From contig NC_056745.1 in assembly GCF_019279795.1 (NCBI RefSeq), forward strand, positions 508,157,579 to 508,221,578: a stretch of DNA of 64,000 bases, read 5' to 3'. The notes beneath the pieces are model-generated. The model saw only the letters and a list, made by a program, of their open reading frames with translations, did not search any database and was not told where the DNA came from. Position 1 is the first letter of the stretch. Every line of letters begins with the position of its first letter. This document shows positions 23,244 to 34,957 of the stretch, one piece after another. Source of the DNA: Protopterus annectens (taxonomy: Eukaryota > Chordata > Ceratodontiformes > Protopteridae). Position numbers and translations under genes: made by a program.

Positions 23244-23566
23244 CGGTCTGAGGCAAGAAAAAAAGTTTCCCCCCAATGGGGTACTTAGCTTTATTGAAGA
23301 CTTCGGTTCTGAAAATCGAATTTGATATCTCAGGAGTCAGCCGACCGGCAGTTGCAAACTGCTTTTGCTTCGGGCACCGTGCGGCAAGAAAAACTGAAGA
23401 AAATGGCGTTGGCTGCATCTTATATACCCCTGGCGCACTGACTTCAGCGAGGAAGCGACAGAAACAGATGCCGGACCAAGACTTTGGAACTCTGGCCGAC
23501 TGCGGGCCCGCCTGACGGCAGGATAACCCAAGTGTAATGACTGCAGCAGTGAAACACGATGAACAT

Positions 23567-24240
23567 CTTAGCTGTCTGTGTACGTCCAAGGAATGCAGAA
23601 TTCTCTCCCCCTTGTTCTGCGGATTTGGATAAAAAGTTGGCAGATGAATTGTTTCGTTGAGAGCCACACTGGAAACCACCTTAGGCATAAAAGTAGGATT
23701 TGTCCTTAGAGACGCCCTGTCTGGGTAAAAGATGATAAAAAGCTCTACAGCCATGAGGGCCTGTAGCTCTGAAACTCTTCTTGCTGAAGTAATTGCTAGC
23801 AGCAGAGCTGTTTTCCATGATAAGAACTTTAGATCAGCGGTAGCAGCCAGTTCAAATGGAGGCAGGGTGAGCTTTTCCAACACATAATTGAGGTCCCATG
23901 AAGGTAATGGTGATCTTCTAGGAGGCCTTAAATTTTTGGCTCCTCTAAGATACTGCTTTAGTAAAGGATGAGAAAAGATTGGTGGCTCTGTATTGTAATG
24001 AGCCGAAATGGCAGAGGCATGGATTTTGATTGATGAGAAAGGGCTTTGTCAAGCATCTCAGTTTAGTATTGTAATATCTGAGGAATATTTGGTTGTGGTG
24101 TATCAGTTCCTTGTGCTCGATTCCAAGCACAGAATCTCTTCCATTTATCAGCATAAGATTTTCTAGTACTATGCCTCCTGGCTTCCAAAATGACATCCAT
24201 CAAAGCTTTAATGACGGGTGTTGTTTGTATGACTACGATT
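23567..24240 (-). pseudogene. DIRS-A2 tyrosine recombinase, N-terminal half
   Basis: It contains the SARRVSELQALM segment with the first catalytic Arg (about 23785) and LPTFYPNPQNKGERILHSLDVHRQL, after which DIRS-A3 begins. The upstream core-binding region (24190-23945) is split by frameshifts. It joins in register with the half at 18028 when A3 is ignored. Confidence 0.82.
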
Positions 24241-24455
24241 AGCCATATTGCCAGGTTCAGAGTCTGTAGTTGATTGCGCAGGATCTTATTGTTTTGCTAG
24301 GCAAGGTCCAAGGTGGGTACAGAGCCAAGTTCCTTAGGATTTGTATGACTACGATTAGCCATATTGCCAGGTTCAGAGTCTGTAGTTGATTGCGCAGGAT
24401 CTTATTGTTTTGCTAGGCAAGGTCCAAGGTGGGTACAGAGCCAAGTTCCTTAGGA
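24224..24455. repeat. 116-bp perfect tandem duplication
   Basis: Bases 24224-24339 are repeated at 24340-24455 with no difference that I can see. The length is not a multiple of three, so it shifts the reading frame in DIRS-A2. Either it is very recent or it is an assembly error. Confidence 0.9.
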
Positions 24456-26163
24456 TTGGGTACAAGTATTGGTGTGGCCAGTCCGGGGCAATTAATATCA
24501 TCTTTGGTTTCTCTTGTCTGACTTTTAGGAGGACCTTGGGTAGAAGAAGCAGAGGAGAAAAGGCATAAACTGATAAGTTTTTCAACTGAAGGATAGGGTG
24601 TCCACTTTCCATGCTTGTCTGTAATAAGTCCTTGTGCAGAATCTTTTCAATTGATAATTTTGAGGTAAGGCAAATAGATCTATGTCTGGGCTCCCCCATT
24701 TCTCTGTTATCATGCTGAAGACTTGCGGATTTAGTTTCCACTCGTGAGGATCCATAATGTTTTTGCTTAAACTGTCTGCCAGAGTGTTTTGTTTTCCTGG
24801 CAGGAATTGAGCTTGAAGATGTATTTGGCAGATCAAAGCTGTGTCCCACAGCGCCATGGCTAATCTGCAAAGGGGGTATGAGTGTGTGCCCCCTTGCATG
24901 TTTATATACCACATGACTGTGGTGTTGTCCGTCTTTATCAGTAGTTGTCCCGGATGAAGTAAGTCCTTGGGCTGTTAGGGCATTTATTTAGAACAGCTAG
25001 CATCTCTTTCTAGTTGATATGTAGATGCAATTGTTTTGGTGCCCATAAGCCCTGAATGCATCTTCCTGCCATGTGGGCTACCCAGGCATATTCTGATGCG
25101 TCTGTTAAGGTTTGGCTGGCAGGCGGTAGAGTGAAGGGCAGTCCCATGTTTTGTTGACATGCCTTTGCCCACTATATAAACTCCTGTTGCAGGCAGGGAA
25201 TTAGAGGAATCATTGTTTCCAGACTGTGTGAATGTTGACTCCATAAATTTTTTAGGTACCATTGAAGTTTCCTCATATGCAGTCTTGCATATGGAATTAG
25301 TCATTAGTCGGATGCAGGATGCCATGAAGCCCAGAGCCTGCAGAATTTGTCTTGCAGAAGACTGTTTTTTTTGTTGCCATCAGTGAAATAAGCATTCAGT
25401 TGCCTTTGCTTGTCTGGAGTGAGGTAAGCCATCTGGGTAGTTGCATCCAAACCTGCACCCAGGAATGTTATTTTTTGAGAGGGTACCAGTTGTGATTTCT
25501 TTTCGTTTACTGTGTACCCTAGGCAAGTTAGAAGCCTTTTCACAAATGCCAGGTGTCGAAGAAGTGTCCTTGTTCTCTGCTTGAATGAGACAGTCGTCCA
25601 AGCAAGGATATGTTTGTATACTTCTTTGTCTGCAAAGTGCAATTACTGGTGCCAGGCACTTTGTAAAGACCCTGGACGCAGTAGATAAGCTAAAGGGCAG
25701 TGCAGAGAATTGGTAATGCATTAAGCCAGCCTTGAATCTGAGGCATCTTCTGCATGACTGTCTTATTGGGACATGCAAGTATGCCTCTTTTAGGTCTAAA
25801 GTCACCAGCCAAGCATTCTTGCCCAGCATAGGCAGAAGCTGCTGCAAAGTCAGCATTTTGAATTTGAATTTTGGAATGTCCAGGTATATTTTCAAAACTG
25901 ATAAATCCAGTATTGGCCGCCAGACCTTGTCCTTTCTGGGTACCAAGAACAGTCTTGAGTAGAAACCTTGTCCATTTTCTTATTCTGGTACTGTCTGAAT
26001 GGCCCCCATATCCATGAGGGGCGTAACATGTTTCTGTGCCTCTGCCCATTAATTTTTTGGAAGATCTGACCAACCATTTGCCATTGGCAGAGTGTGGAAA
26101 TGGAATCTGTATCCCTGTGATACAATGTTTAGTACCCATTTGTCCCGAGTTATTACCTGCCAA
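24373..26163 (-). pseudogene. DIRS-A2 reverse transcriptase, RNase H and methyltransferase
   Basis: The palm block VTLDLKEAYLHVPI is near 25800 and QFSALPFSLST near 25710. The catalytic segment reads YPCLDDCL (about 25600): both Asp residues are kept but a flanking Tyr is changed to Cys. RNase H includes MWYINMQGGTHSYPLC (about 24910) and ADSLSKNIMDPHEW. The methyltransferase block has DLFALPQN and ILIAPDWPHQ. Frameshifts occur near 25560, 25320 and 24970. The 116-bp tandem duplication lies just after this region. Confidence 0.78.
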
Positions 26164-26234
26164 TTTTGGGCAAAAAGTGCTAATTTTCCCCCTATGGGTG
26201 CTGCCAAAAGATAAGCTCTTGGGGTAGCCAGAGG

Positions 26235-28009
26235 GAAGTCACTGGGATTGCTTTCTGTAGGTTTGCACTTTATCTCCTCCATATTTGGAGGTGGAAGCCC
26301 CCCATTGCTTTGACCTGTAAAAATCCTGCACCTGGTATCTGGAACCCTTAGGGTGTCTGGATTTACCCCTTTGAGCTCTGTATGACACAGGAAAGGACCA
26401 ATTTTTTGTAGGCCAGTGTCTACTGAATGTTGGTAGCTGCACTTTAAGAAGTCTTTAACAGTTTGCATAGACTTTGCATTGTCTTCCATTTTCTTAAAAC
26501 CTCTTCTGCCGTAACACCAAACAGAGAATCATGCTGTAAAGGTGCATCTAGCAATTTAGCTTTAACATGATCAGGCAAATTTTGTTCCTTTAACCAGGCA
26601 TGCCTCCTAATCACAGATCCAGTAACTGCGGCCCTGCAAGAGGCCTCTAAGGAATCAAAACCACATTGCAAAGTATGCTTTCCAACTTAAGCTGCATGCA
26701 ATAATTCCTGCAATTCTTTATTTTCTGCACATTCTGAAATCAACATAATTTTCTGTTTCAGCAATCCCATAAGATGTTGTTGGTACTTAAGCATATGAAA
26801 TTGACAGTTTAAGGCCCTGACTGCCAAGGTTGCAGATGTATAAACCTTTTTTCCCCATCTGTCTAGTGCCCTTGAATCTCTGTCAGAGGGGGTAGGATTT
26901 TTTGCTGTTGAGGCCTTACCTCCCTTTGGACCCTGTGAAATAGTTTCAAGATCAGCAGCAGGGTTTCCTAAATAAAAAATTATGAGTCAGGGACCCTGTA
27001 ATATCTGTCAGGCTTACTGGGAGCCAGAGGTAAGGAGTCAGGGGTCAAACTCGACTCTGAAAACACATCATCCACAATGTCTAAAACAGGGGGAATGGCT
27101 AAAGGCTTGTGCTGAGGGAGAAGGAATTCTGAGACGTCTTGACTCTCCCAGTGAAAATGCTCCCTCAAAGTATGCAAGGTTTCTCCACATGAATAATCCT
27201 CAGGAGGAGATGCAGATGGAATAGACTCCTCAGCATCAGAATCCTCATAGGGAGGTAAAGATAATTCCTGATCAGAAGAAATAGAAACCTGATCTGAAGA
27301 TTCATAGTCAGGGTCTTGCCTAGGTCTCTTATCTGGAGGGGGATGGGTACCCCTGATCAAGGTAATAAGGTCTTCAGCCATTTTGATCATTGGTTTTTTA
27401 GGCATAGAGGCCTGTGCACGTGGCTCATGCGTCAGTTTTTTAGTTTTAGAAGTTGCTTTTGCCTTTGGTTTTGCAGCTGTCGTCTGTTTGATATACAAAT
27501 GTTCAGGTCTGAATACACCCTCAGAAGACTGTGCCTGCCCAGCGGCTCCGGACCCATCCGAGGGAGATACATCCGTTGGTCCAATACCTTGAGTATCTTG
27601 CGGCATGCTCCACATGGGTGTCAGTAGAGGCCTGCGACTCGAAGGTAGCGGGTATCAGGGGCTGCGAAAGCGCCTCACTGAGTACCGGCGAACCGGCGAC
27701 TGGCTTAGGAGAAGCTTAGTCGTCAGTTTTGGATCTTGACTGCCTTTCTCTGTCTTTTTCTTTGTGCTTTTTATATACTTCGGTAGTCGGAGTGCTATCC
27801 GACGACATTTCTGGGTAGTTAAATAGGTTACCAAAATACTTTGATGCAAAAATATACCGACGCTTAATAGTGCGTTGGTTAAACCTAGCATAAAACCAAC
27901 AGCCAGACATGTTGCGATCAGGGCCTAGGCAAGGAATACAGTATAAATGGAAATCCTTATGAGGTATTTGCTTCCCACAAGTAATGCAATTATTAACTTT
28001 TTCTGACAT
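26235..28009 (-). pseudogene. DIRS-A2 Gag-like protein
   Basis: The start at 28009 (MSEKVNN) is followed by CITCGKQIPHKDFHLYCIPC, but the last Cys pair is damaged (CWFY). The acidic and serine-rich middle (EDSDAEESIPSASPPEDYS, about 27255-27200) is followed by the C-terminal block with RALNCQFHML (about 26820) and RRHAWLKEQ (about 26610). The remains of the basic tail lie near 26330. Several frameshifts break it. A frame of 211 codons (27615-26980) is the longest open part. Confidence 0.75.
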
Positions 28010-28750
28010 CGGTAAAAAGCAAGAAAAAAGTTTCCCCAACGGGATACTTAGCTTTAGTGAAAACTTCGGTTCTTAAACTCAAACTCGAATATTTCAGTAG
28101 TCGGCCGACCAGCACTTGTAAATGCTTCTGCTTCGGGCACCGCACAGCAAGAAAGACTAAAGAAAATGGCGTCGGGTGCATGTTTTATGCCCCTGATGAC
28201 CTGACGTCATGGAAGAGAAGACAGCAACCGGCGCAGGACCCAAGACTTTGGAATTCAGGCCAACTGAGGGCAATCTGCCAGAAGATTACCCAAATGTAAT
28301 GACTGCAATAGTGAAACACGAAGAAAATCATTCCATCTGTGTTGTTTATTCTTGACTAACAGGACTCAGTTCTGATCCACAGAACCGGCACAGCTGTTTC
28401 ACATCTCACATCAGCCAAAAAAACTCTCGAGCTAAGACTACCCACAATGCCCATCTCTCCATTCCTCAGATCGAGTTTGCACCCAAATAGTACTGCAGAA
28501 GAACAGGTATACATGGTAGAAGCCATGTCCAAGTAAAACTCTACAGGGTCCCAGAACAAGTGTCCAATCCTCCAGGAAATCTGTAGGAGGGTGGGATGTC
28601 AAGAATGAACAAAGATAGACAACACAGATGGAACATCATGCTAAGTACATAACGTCTTTATCTGATGTTGTCAATCTTCATTTATTCTTGATGAATGGGA
28701 CAGAGTCCCCAGCTACTTTAGGTCCTAGGTGGCCCTATGAAAGGATATTC

Positions 28751-29011
28751 CTAAGAACCATAGAGCCAAAGGATGCTCTTCCCTTGGAGACCATATCCAA
28801 TTTGTAATGAATGATAAAGGTATGTGGAGTAGCCCCATGCTGCATCTGGACATATTTCATCCATGGACATCCTGGAGTAGAAAACGGCTGATGTGGCTAC
28901 TGATCTCGTGGAGTACACTTTTACAGGTGCAGGTAACTTGTGGTTGTCATAATCTTGAAGGAAGGTAACACAATCTCTGAGCCATCTTGATAAGGCAAAA
29001 GCCTTCTCCAT
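28751..29011 (-). pseudogene. DIRS-B-3 recombinase C-terminal piece
   Basis: An 86-codon frame with KVYSTRSVATS (the HxxR box with His replaced by Tyr), MDEICPDAAWG and YLYHSL, matching the end of the recombinases elsewhere. The N-terminal part and first catalytic Arg are absent. It joins directly to Gag-derived sequence upstream, marking the deletion junction near 29011. Confidence 0.7.
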
Positions 29012-30197
29012 CAGTTGGAAGGCTGGTCTACCTGAAGAGGAGTGAATGTCCAGGACAGGGTCAACCCTCCCCTAAGTGGCTCAGCCTGCTGACTCAGAGT
29101 CCCCGGATGGCTTTGGAGCAGCAAACTATGCATGTCACAACTGACATACTGGGTTGTAGCAAAACTTTCCTGCCACAAAGGCAACTGCGGTTCCTTAGTG
29201 AGATCCATAAAAGGAACTGCAGAAGGGGAAGACTGTGCTATATCCATGGACTTCAAAGGCAATGAAGGAGGAGAATAAGAAGGGGTCTTTGGAGATGGGT
29301 GATCACCTCCCAAAGAAGGATAGTTCCTGAGGGGTGGCATACCTCTGGCCAAGAGCACCTGATCCACAAGACACAACACGTGTTCGGAAAGGCTTCTAGT
29401 GGACCTCACGGAGACTGAGGGAGAAACAGGCTTGTCCACAGAAGAGGCAAACTCGGTGCCCATCTCACCAGTCCACACCAAGAACAACGATGCCGAGAGA
29501 GACTGGACTACAGGTGTCTGCACCGAAGAAGTCACTGGTGCAGAGGTCACGGTCTACACTGACAGAGGGATCGGTGCCAAAGTAGTTGTCGGTACCGAAG
29601 CTGGAACCGACAAAACTGGAGTAAACAATAAAGACATCGGTTCAGAGTAAGATGTCGGAACTGACGTGGTTCAAGGTCTGCGCCGACTGAGTGGTCAGTG
29701 CTGATACAGTGGTAATAGTCTGAACCTAGGAGCTCCTCGGTGCCGATATAGTGAAGGCTGTAGGAGAAGACGGAGCAGAGATCACTAATGGAGCCGAAGG
29801 CCTCGGTGCCGAAGGTCTAGGTACCGAAAGCACTGGGGCTGACTGAGTGAGCTCCGGGGCTGAAAATTTAGCCTTTTTAGGTTTTGGTTGGCAGGAGTCT
29901 CCAGCCGGGGACGAAGGCAAAGATTTAGCCTTGATAGGAACATCCAAGGAGGGGTTGAGGCCTTGACCCAAAAATAGCTTCTGAAAAGGGAGACTTAAGA
30001 AGTCCCTTCAGCAACAACTTGTTTTTCTTTTTCAACAAAGTTCTATTTGAAAAATTTTCACAGATAGTACAGGGCGGGTCAACAGATAAGTGGGATGCCC
30101 CTAAACAAATGCACAAAGTGTGTGCATCAGATGTAGGTAGTTTGTGCCCACAATCAGAACTCCGTTTAAACCCCGGACTACCTTTCTTATCTGCCAT
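29012..30197 (-). pseudogene. DIRS-B-3 Gag-like protein
   Basis: The start is at about 30197 (MADKKGSPGFKRSSDCGHKLP). The Cys/His cluster CGHKLPTSDAH, CICLGASH and CTICENFSNRT matches that of DIRS-B-2. A basic stretch and the Pro/Ser/Ala-rich repeat region (about 29850-29490) follow, then a stretch ending in VDQVLLARGMP (about 29360). The C-terminal Gag block is lost to the internal deletion. Frameshifts occur near 29970 and 29550. Confidence 0.72.
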
Positions 30198-31011
30198 GAT
30201 AGTAAAAATAGATAGCAAAAAAAGGGTACCAGCAATGGTACAAAAGAATACCCGAAGGTATGAAAAAAAGGAAAGATTACCAACGATGGTAAGGGGAGAA
30301 ATACCTCGCGGTAACAAAGTAGAGAAAAGAAAAGAAAACCTCAAGAAAATATGGTCACTAGATGTGATAGGGTAAGAGACAACGAAATAGAAACTTTTCT
30401 GACAGAAAAGTAATATAAATGACTATTATACAACAAATAACTGTACTTAGCTCAAGAGAAGCAGCTTGACACGACCAAATAGCAACGCAGCAAACAAAAT
30501 CAGGGTAACAGGGAGAGGGGGGATTGTAGGTAAGAGTTTAGCTAAAGTGTTTGAAGCTGACGCAAACTTGGAAAACGACCGGCTCAGTTCCGAGGTTGGA
30601 ACCGATACCCATGCGTAAGGAATGAACGAGGATTAACAATATCAGATCTAGTGTTCCAGATACAGATTTGCTGTATCCAGGACTGTATGCAAGCTTCTGA
30701 GCCCCCTCAAGCCTTTCTGTGTTGGAGGGGAAGTCTTCAAGCTAATCAGTGGGAGTGGTAAGCACTAGCTAACCTGTCTACCACATGAGTGGTTCTGGCC
30801 CAGAATTTGTAGTTATTGGCTGTTTGGGCAATCTCTTCCATCTTTCTCAACTTTCTGATTTGAAAGCCTGCATTTGCACTCGTTTCTGTCCTGTAACTCA
30901 TCTAGTGCAGATACAGATTCTTAGTTTTAGCACTTAAATATTCTTATTCATGCTCAGCACTTGTTCAGAACTTGCAAGCACTAAATAACCTACTAATTAT
31001 TATAGCACTCA

Positions 31012-31131
31012 CCCTTCCTCATTACCTAGAGGAAAACAGTTTTTGTACTTACTTTTCTCACTTGCTTAGAGAAAAACAGCTCTTGTACTCATTTTCCTCA
31101 CTTATCTAGAGGAAAATAGTTTTTTATTCGG
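31012..31131 (+). repeat. Three 40-bp tandem repeats in the CR1-a 5' region
   Basis: Units at 31012-31051, 31052-31091 and 31092-31131 share CTCA...CTAGAGGAAAA.AGTTTTTGTACT with several differences. They end just before the ORF1 start at 31134. Confidence 0.8.
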
Positions 31132-31133
31132 GC

Positions 31134-32034
31134 ATGTCCAAGGGTCAGATCCCACTGTTCTCTCCTGTCTATCTGATGAATCTGGGCATCTTAAGGTAAT
31201 GTAGAAATTGCCTCATGTACACAGACAACCCTCTCCTCCTACCACCCAGCACTACAACCTGTAAGAGATGCACTTATCTAGCCAAACTGGTGGTAAAACT
31301 CTCTCCAACCAAGACTGAACTTGACAGTCATGAGAAGGTAAACATTTGCACCACACCACACTCATGACATAGTCTCACTAAATCTAAACCACCAAAATCC
31401 ACACACAGTAATAAAAACATTTGTGGAGACTCTCAATAATAATCTGTCTAAGTTACAGAGACCATCAAAGCAGAAATGCAAGCAACCTCCATCCTCCAAC
31501 ACAACCCAAATGACACACAGCCCACAGACTCATTGAGCCACTCAACCAAAGCCAATAAGGCAAAACAACGTACCCAACTCACTAGTCACAGGTGACTCTA
31601 TAGTCAGGCACACTGATGTCCCACTCACCAGGCTAAACAAGGAGAAGGTTACTGTCAGCTGCCTGTCGGGTGCCAGGATCCGCCACATAACCCACGCACT
31701 CAGGTCACTCCACACCAAGTACAAATATGACTCTGTCATTGTCCATGTTGGTGTGAATGACCTGAAACGTACCTTCCTGGACTACATGAAGAGAGACATG
31801 GAAGAGCTCTGCGATCTTGTCGCCCAAGCAGGTATGACCCTAGCCCTGAGTAGCATTCTGCCATCGCCGAGAATGATACTGCAGTACAAGGACAAAATGA
31901 CTGACTTCAACAATTGGCTAAGCTTCTGGTGTCATTCTAAGGGGATCCAGTATCTGTCTGCTTGGGATGACATGGTCGACAGACCACGATGCTTTGCCAC
32001 AGATGGCCTGTGTCACCCCTGGGATTCCGGATAA
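31134..32034 (+). pseudogene. CR1-a ORF1, esterase-type
   Basis: The start ATG at 31134 gives MSKGQIPLFSPV. A Cys-rich N-terminus follows (C..CLMYTDN and CKRCTYLAKL) and then a polar linker with stops. The C-terminal half is an SGNH-hydrolase-like esterase domain: block I GDSIVRH (31591), block III GVND (31750-31761), and a C-terminal DGL..H segment (about 32000). Ser, Gly, Asn, Asp and a His are still recognisable. ORF1 esterase domains are known in CR1 and L2 LINEs; their role in transposition is not settled. An in-frame stop lies at the start (near 31198). Confidence 0.75.
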
Positions 32035-32109
32035 TGACTAAGGCTCTTGCTGCCCCTATAGTGCCTTTTTTAGGCAAGGTTCAAATAACAAATTCACCAC
32101 CATAACAGG

Positions 32110-34800
32110 AACAGGCAAGCAAAAACTGAGGGTAAGGCTACTCAATGCTAGAAGTCTAAATCTCAAAATGCACTCACTCGAGGCACTCCTTAAAATGGAG
32201 AACATCGACATTTGTGCAGTGACTGAGACCTGGTTCAAGGCTCCAGAGAGCACCCCTGCACTACCAGGCTATAACTCATACAACACTTTTCGGCTATGTA
32301 ACCTAGACCGAAACACCAAAGGCAAAAGTGTGTCCATATTCATTTAAGGATATCCACACCTCCAGGCTAGTTCCTCAGCATAATGCATCAGAGGTTATCC
32401 AAGTGTAACTAACTCTGGGCAAAACTGCAATCCAAATTGTAGCTTGCTACAGATCCCCCACCATGCCCCAGGATTCCCACTCCTCTTTTCTTGATGTACT
32501 GGAAAATATTAGGGTTCAACCAAACACCCTAATAATGGGCAACTTCAATTACCCCACCATTAACTGGGAAAACTACTCGTGTACCAACTCCTTAGCTCTG
32601 GAATTCATAAACTACAATGTCCTGGATCAACTTACCTACACCCCCACCAGGGGCAACAATATCCTAGACCTAGTCATTACCAGCATGAGTGACCAGTGTT
32701 CCACACCTGAAGTCAACTCCTCGTTGGTCCGATCCGACCATAAGCTAATCACCCTTGATATCCAATCCCACCCCCCACCCCCATAAAGAAAACTACAGTA
32801 AAAAATTTCTCCAAAGCCAACTTCATGCTCAAGACAGAAGTGGTGAACTTCATGACACCCATGCAGATGGACAATACAGTTACAACTGCTGAATCCTACA
32901 CAAATGCACTCTATAAGCACTTACACGAGTGCATGGATCGTGCTAGCCCAAACAGAGCCATGACTCTATCCTCCAAAAAAAGGAAGCCAATCTGGAGATC
33001 CCCTGCCATAAAGAAACTGTACAACAGAAGGAAGAAACTGTTGCAAAAGAGAGTAAAATCCCATGAGTGGAGGAGCTCCCTGGTCAGCCTCAGTAAGAAG
33101 CTGAGATCCCTTATAAGATCCTCCAAAGCTAGCTATGAAAACAAAATCGCCACTAATTCTAAGGACAACCACAAAGCATTCTATAGCTATGTCAAGAATC
33201 TCGATGGCAACACCCAGATCTGCTCTGAGTTACAGCACAATGGCACGAAAATTACAGAACCAACTGATATTGCCAACATCCTGGCAGATAGGTTAAGTGC
33301 TAACTTTACCCCCACCACCCCCTAAAGGACCCATATCTATACAGAAAGAATGCAGAGTCCCTGTAATCACAACTACACAGGTAAAAGCTGCACTCTCTAA
33401 AGCCAAAAGCACAGCATCCATGGGACCGGACAACATCCCACTTTGCGTTTTACATAAACTTCAGAACGAACTGGCTCCCCACTTAAGCACCATGTTCAAT
33501 AATAGCCTCACATCAGGCTTTGTGTCCACTGAATGGCGCACAGCAACAGTTATCCCACTCCACAAAAGGGGAGCCACCACTGATCCTGGGAACTATCGAC
33601 CTATTAGCCTGAGGAGCCTGGTCTGCAAGGCCATGAAACGTATCATCATGGAACTCATAAACAAAGACATTGGTAACCTCCAAACTCTAGATCCCACCCA
33701 ATTCGGGTTTGTGAAAGGCAGATCATGCCTCCTGAACCTGATCGACTTCTTTGAGGCAGTCACCAAAGCCATAGATGAGGGTAAGGTGGTTCACACAGCC
33801 TATCTTGACCTCGCCAAGGCTTTCGACACCATCCCCCATTCTGGAATTATAGCTAAACTCACTAAACTAGGCATAAATCCCTACATCACAAGATGGGCTG
33901 CCAACTGGCTGACTGACAGAACCCACACTGTAAAAGTTGCAGACTCCAGGAACCTCTCCTGTTTGGTATCTACTTCTCTGAAGTACAGGCTAACACAGAA
34001 GGCCTCTGGCTAACGAAGCTCGCAGATGACTGCAAACTAGGAGCCATAGTCCAGTCCCCAAATGATGTGGGCATCCTACAGAAGGGCCTCGCTGAGACAG
34101 ATGCCTGGTGTCAGAGCCATGGCCTCAAGCTCAATGCCAAAAAGTGCAGTGTCATCCCCTTTGGTAAAAACTCTGTACCCATGAACTACTACATAGGCAG
34201 CAATCTACTTAACACCGAATGTGTGATAAGAGACCATGGGACCCAGGTGGACAGTAGTCTCTTCTTTGATAGTCACATCACCACAGTAGTCAGGAAGTCC
34301 TTATACTTGACACACCTCATCAATAAAAGGGTTCTCATCCAGGAAAAAAAAAAGAGGTCATTGTTCCCCTCTACTCGACACTCATTAGACCCATTATAGA
34401 GTACAATGTCCCTTTTGGAATGTACCTCACAAGACATCTGCAGCAGCTGGAAAGGCCACAGAAGTACCTCACAAAGAGGATTACTGGCCTCAAACAAATG
34501 CCCTACATGGACGGCCTCAAAAAACTCCAGCTTTACTCCGTAGCATATCGCCTACTCCGAGGTGATCTCTGCCTAACATATAAAGCTATGTCAAACCCAG
34601 AGCTGTTGGACATGCTACACCTAAAGAAATCCCAACCCCTCCGAGCTACACACTCTAGGGACCTAAACCTTGTCACCACAATAAACCGGACATGCTGGAG
34701 GGATAGATTCCTGTCCCAGAGACTTCCCATACTCAAACAGGCTACCCATCTATGTCAAGCAAAGTTCTTCATTAGCACTCTTCAAGAAAAATCTTGAGTG
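32110..34800 (+). pseudogene. CR1-a ORF2: endonuclease and reverse transcriptase
   Basis: The endonuclease shows LNARSLNLKMHSL, TETWFKAPES (about 32223), GNFNYPTINWE (about 32537) and SDHKLITLDI (about 32736). The reverse transcriptase shows GPDNIPLCVLH (about 33425), TATVIPLHKRG, NYRPISL, FGFVKGRSCLLNL and the catalytic AYLDLAKAFDTIPH (about 33798). About 50 bases holding the GVPQGSVLGP block are missing near 33966, and LADDC is found at about 34018. The C-terminal CR1 region runs FGMYLTRHLQQLERPQK to about 34795. Stops fall near 32346 and 32784. Confidence 0.85.
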
Positions 34801-34957
34801 GATGGGAAATAGGAAATACACCTTGGGGATCACTTCTGTCTCTCTGCTCGACAGTGGCACAGGAAAATAACTTTCTTGGGTGGCGTAAGCCAGGGAATCT
34901 TGTTGGCTAGGCTTACGTAGGCCCTTTGGCAGATAGCCTAGTACCTACCTATGAACA

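Larger units (their letters stand above)
18029..23566 (-). mobile_element. DIRS-A3: DIRS retrotransposon nested in DIRS-A2
   Basis: The element is 5,538 bp, almost the same length as A1. The left end AGTACAG is at 18029 and the right end ...GATGAACAT at 23566. Inverted terminal repeats lie at about 18075-18243 and 23387-23555. The internal complementary region (about 18430-18519) differs from the left terminus at 7 of 49 positions and from the right terminus at 1 of 40. The flanking A2 sequence joins exactly when A3 is removed, with no duplicated or missing base, judged by the length of the same segment in other copies. Confidence 0.93.
28333..30647 (-). mobile_element. DIRS-B-3: internally deleted DIRS element
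   Basis: About 2.3 kb. The left terminus (CCATCTGTGTTGTTTATTC) is at 28333. Its inverse lies in the internal complementary region near 28601-28633, followed by the inverse of the right terminus (about 28660-28715). The right terminus is at about 30590-30647, after which CR1-a begins. Only a recombinase C-terminal piece and a Gag N-terminal part remain. Reverse transcriptase, RNase H and methyltransferase are missing, so the copy could move only with enzymes from elsewhere. The left end abuts DIRS-A2. Confidence 0.8.
30690..34957 (+). mobile_element. CR1-a: CR1-clade LINE, nearly full length
   Basis: The 5' part shares TTCTGAGCCCC with CR1-c (46096). ORF1 (31134-32034) is followed by ORF2 (about 32110-34800) and a short 3' region ending in CTAGTACCTACCTATGAA. 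CR1 elements characteristically end in short 8-base repeats; here only about one unit is left. The copy is broken by stops and by a deletion in the reverse transcriptase. It lies between DIRS-B-3 and the older CR1-b. Confidence 0.87.

Noticed and set aside
24224..24455. CRISPR-like repeat array
   Set aside because: Only two long adjacent units without spacers, in a vertebrate retrotransposon.
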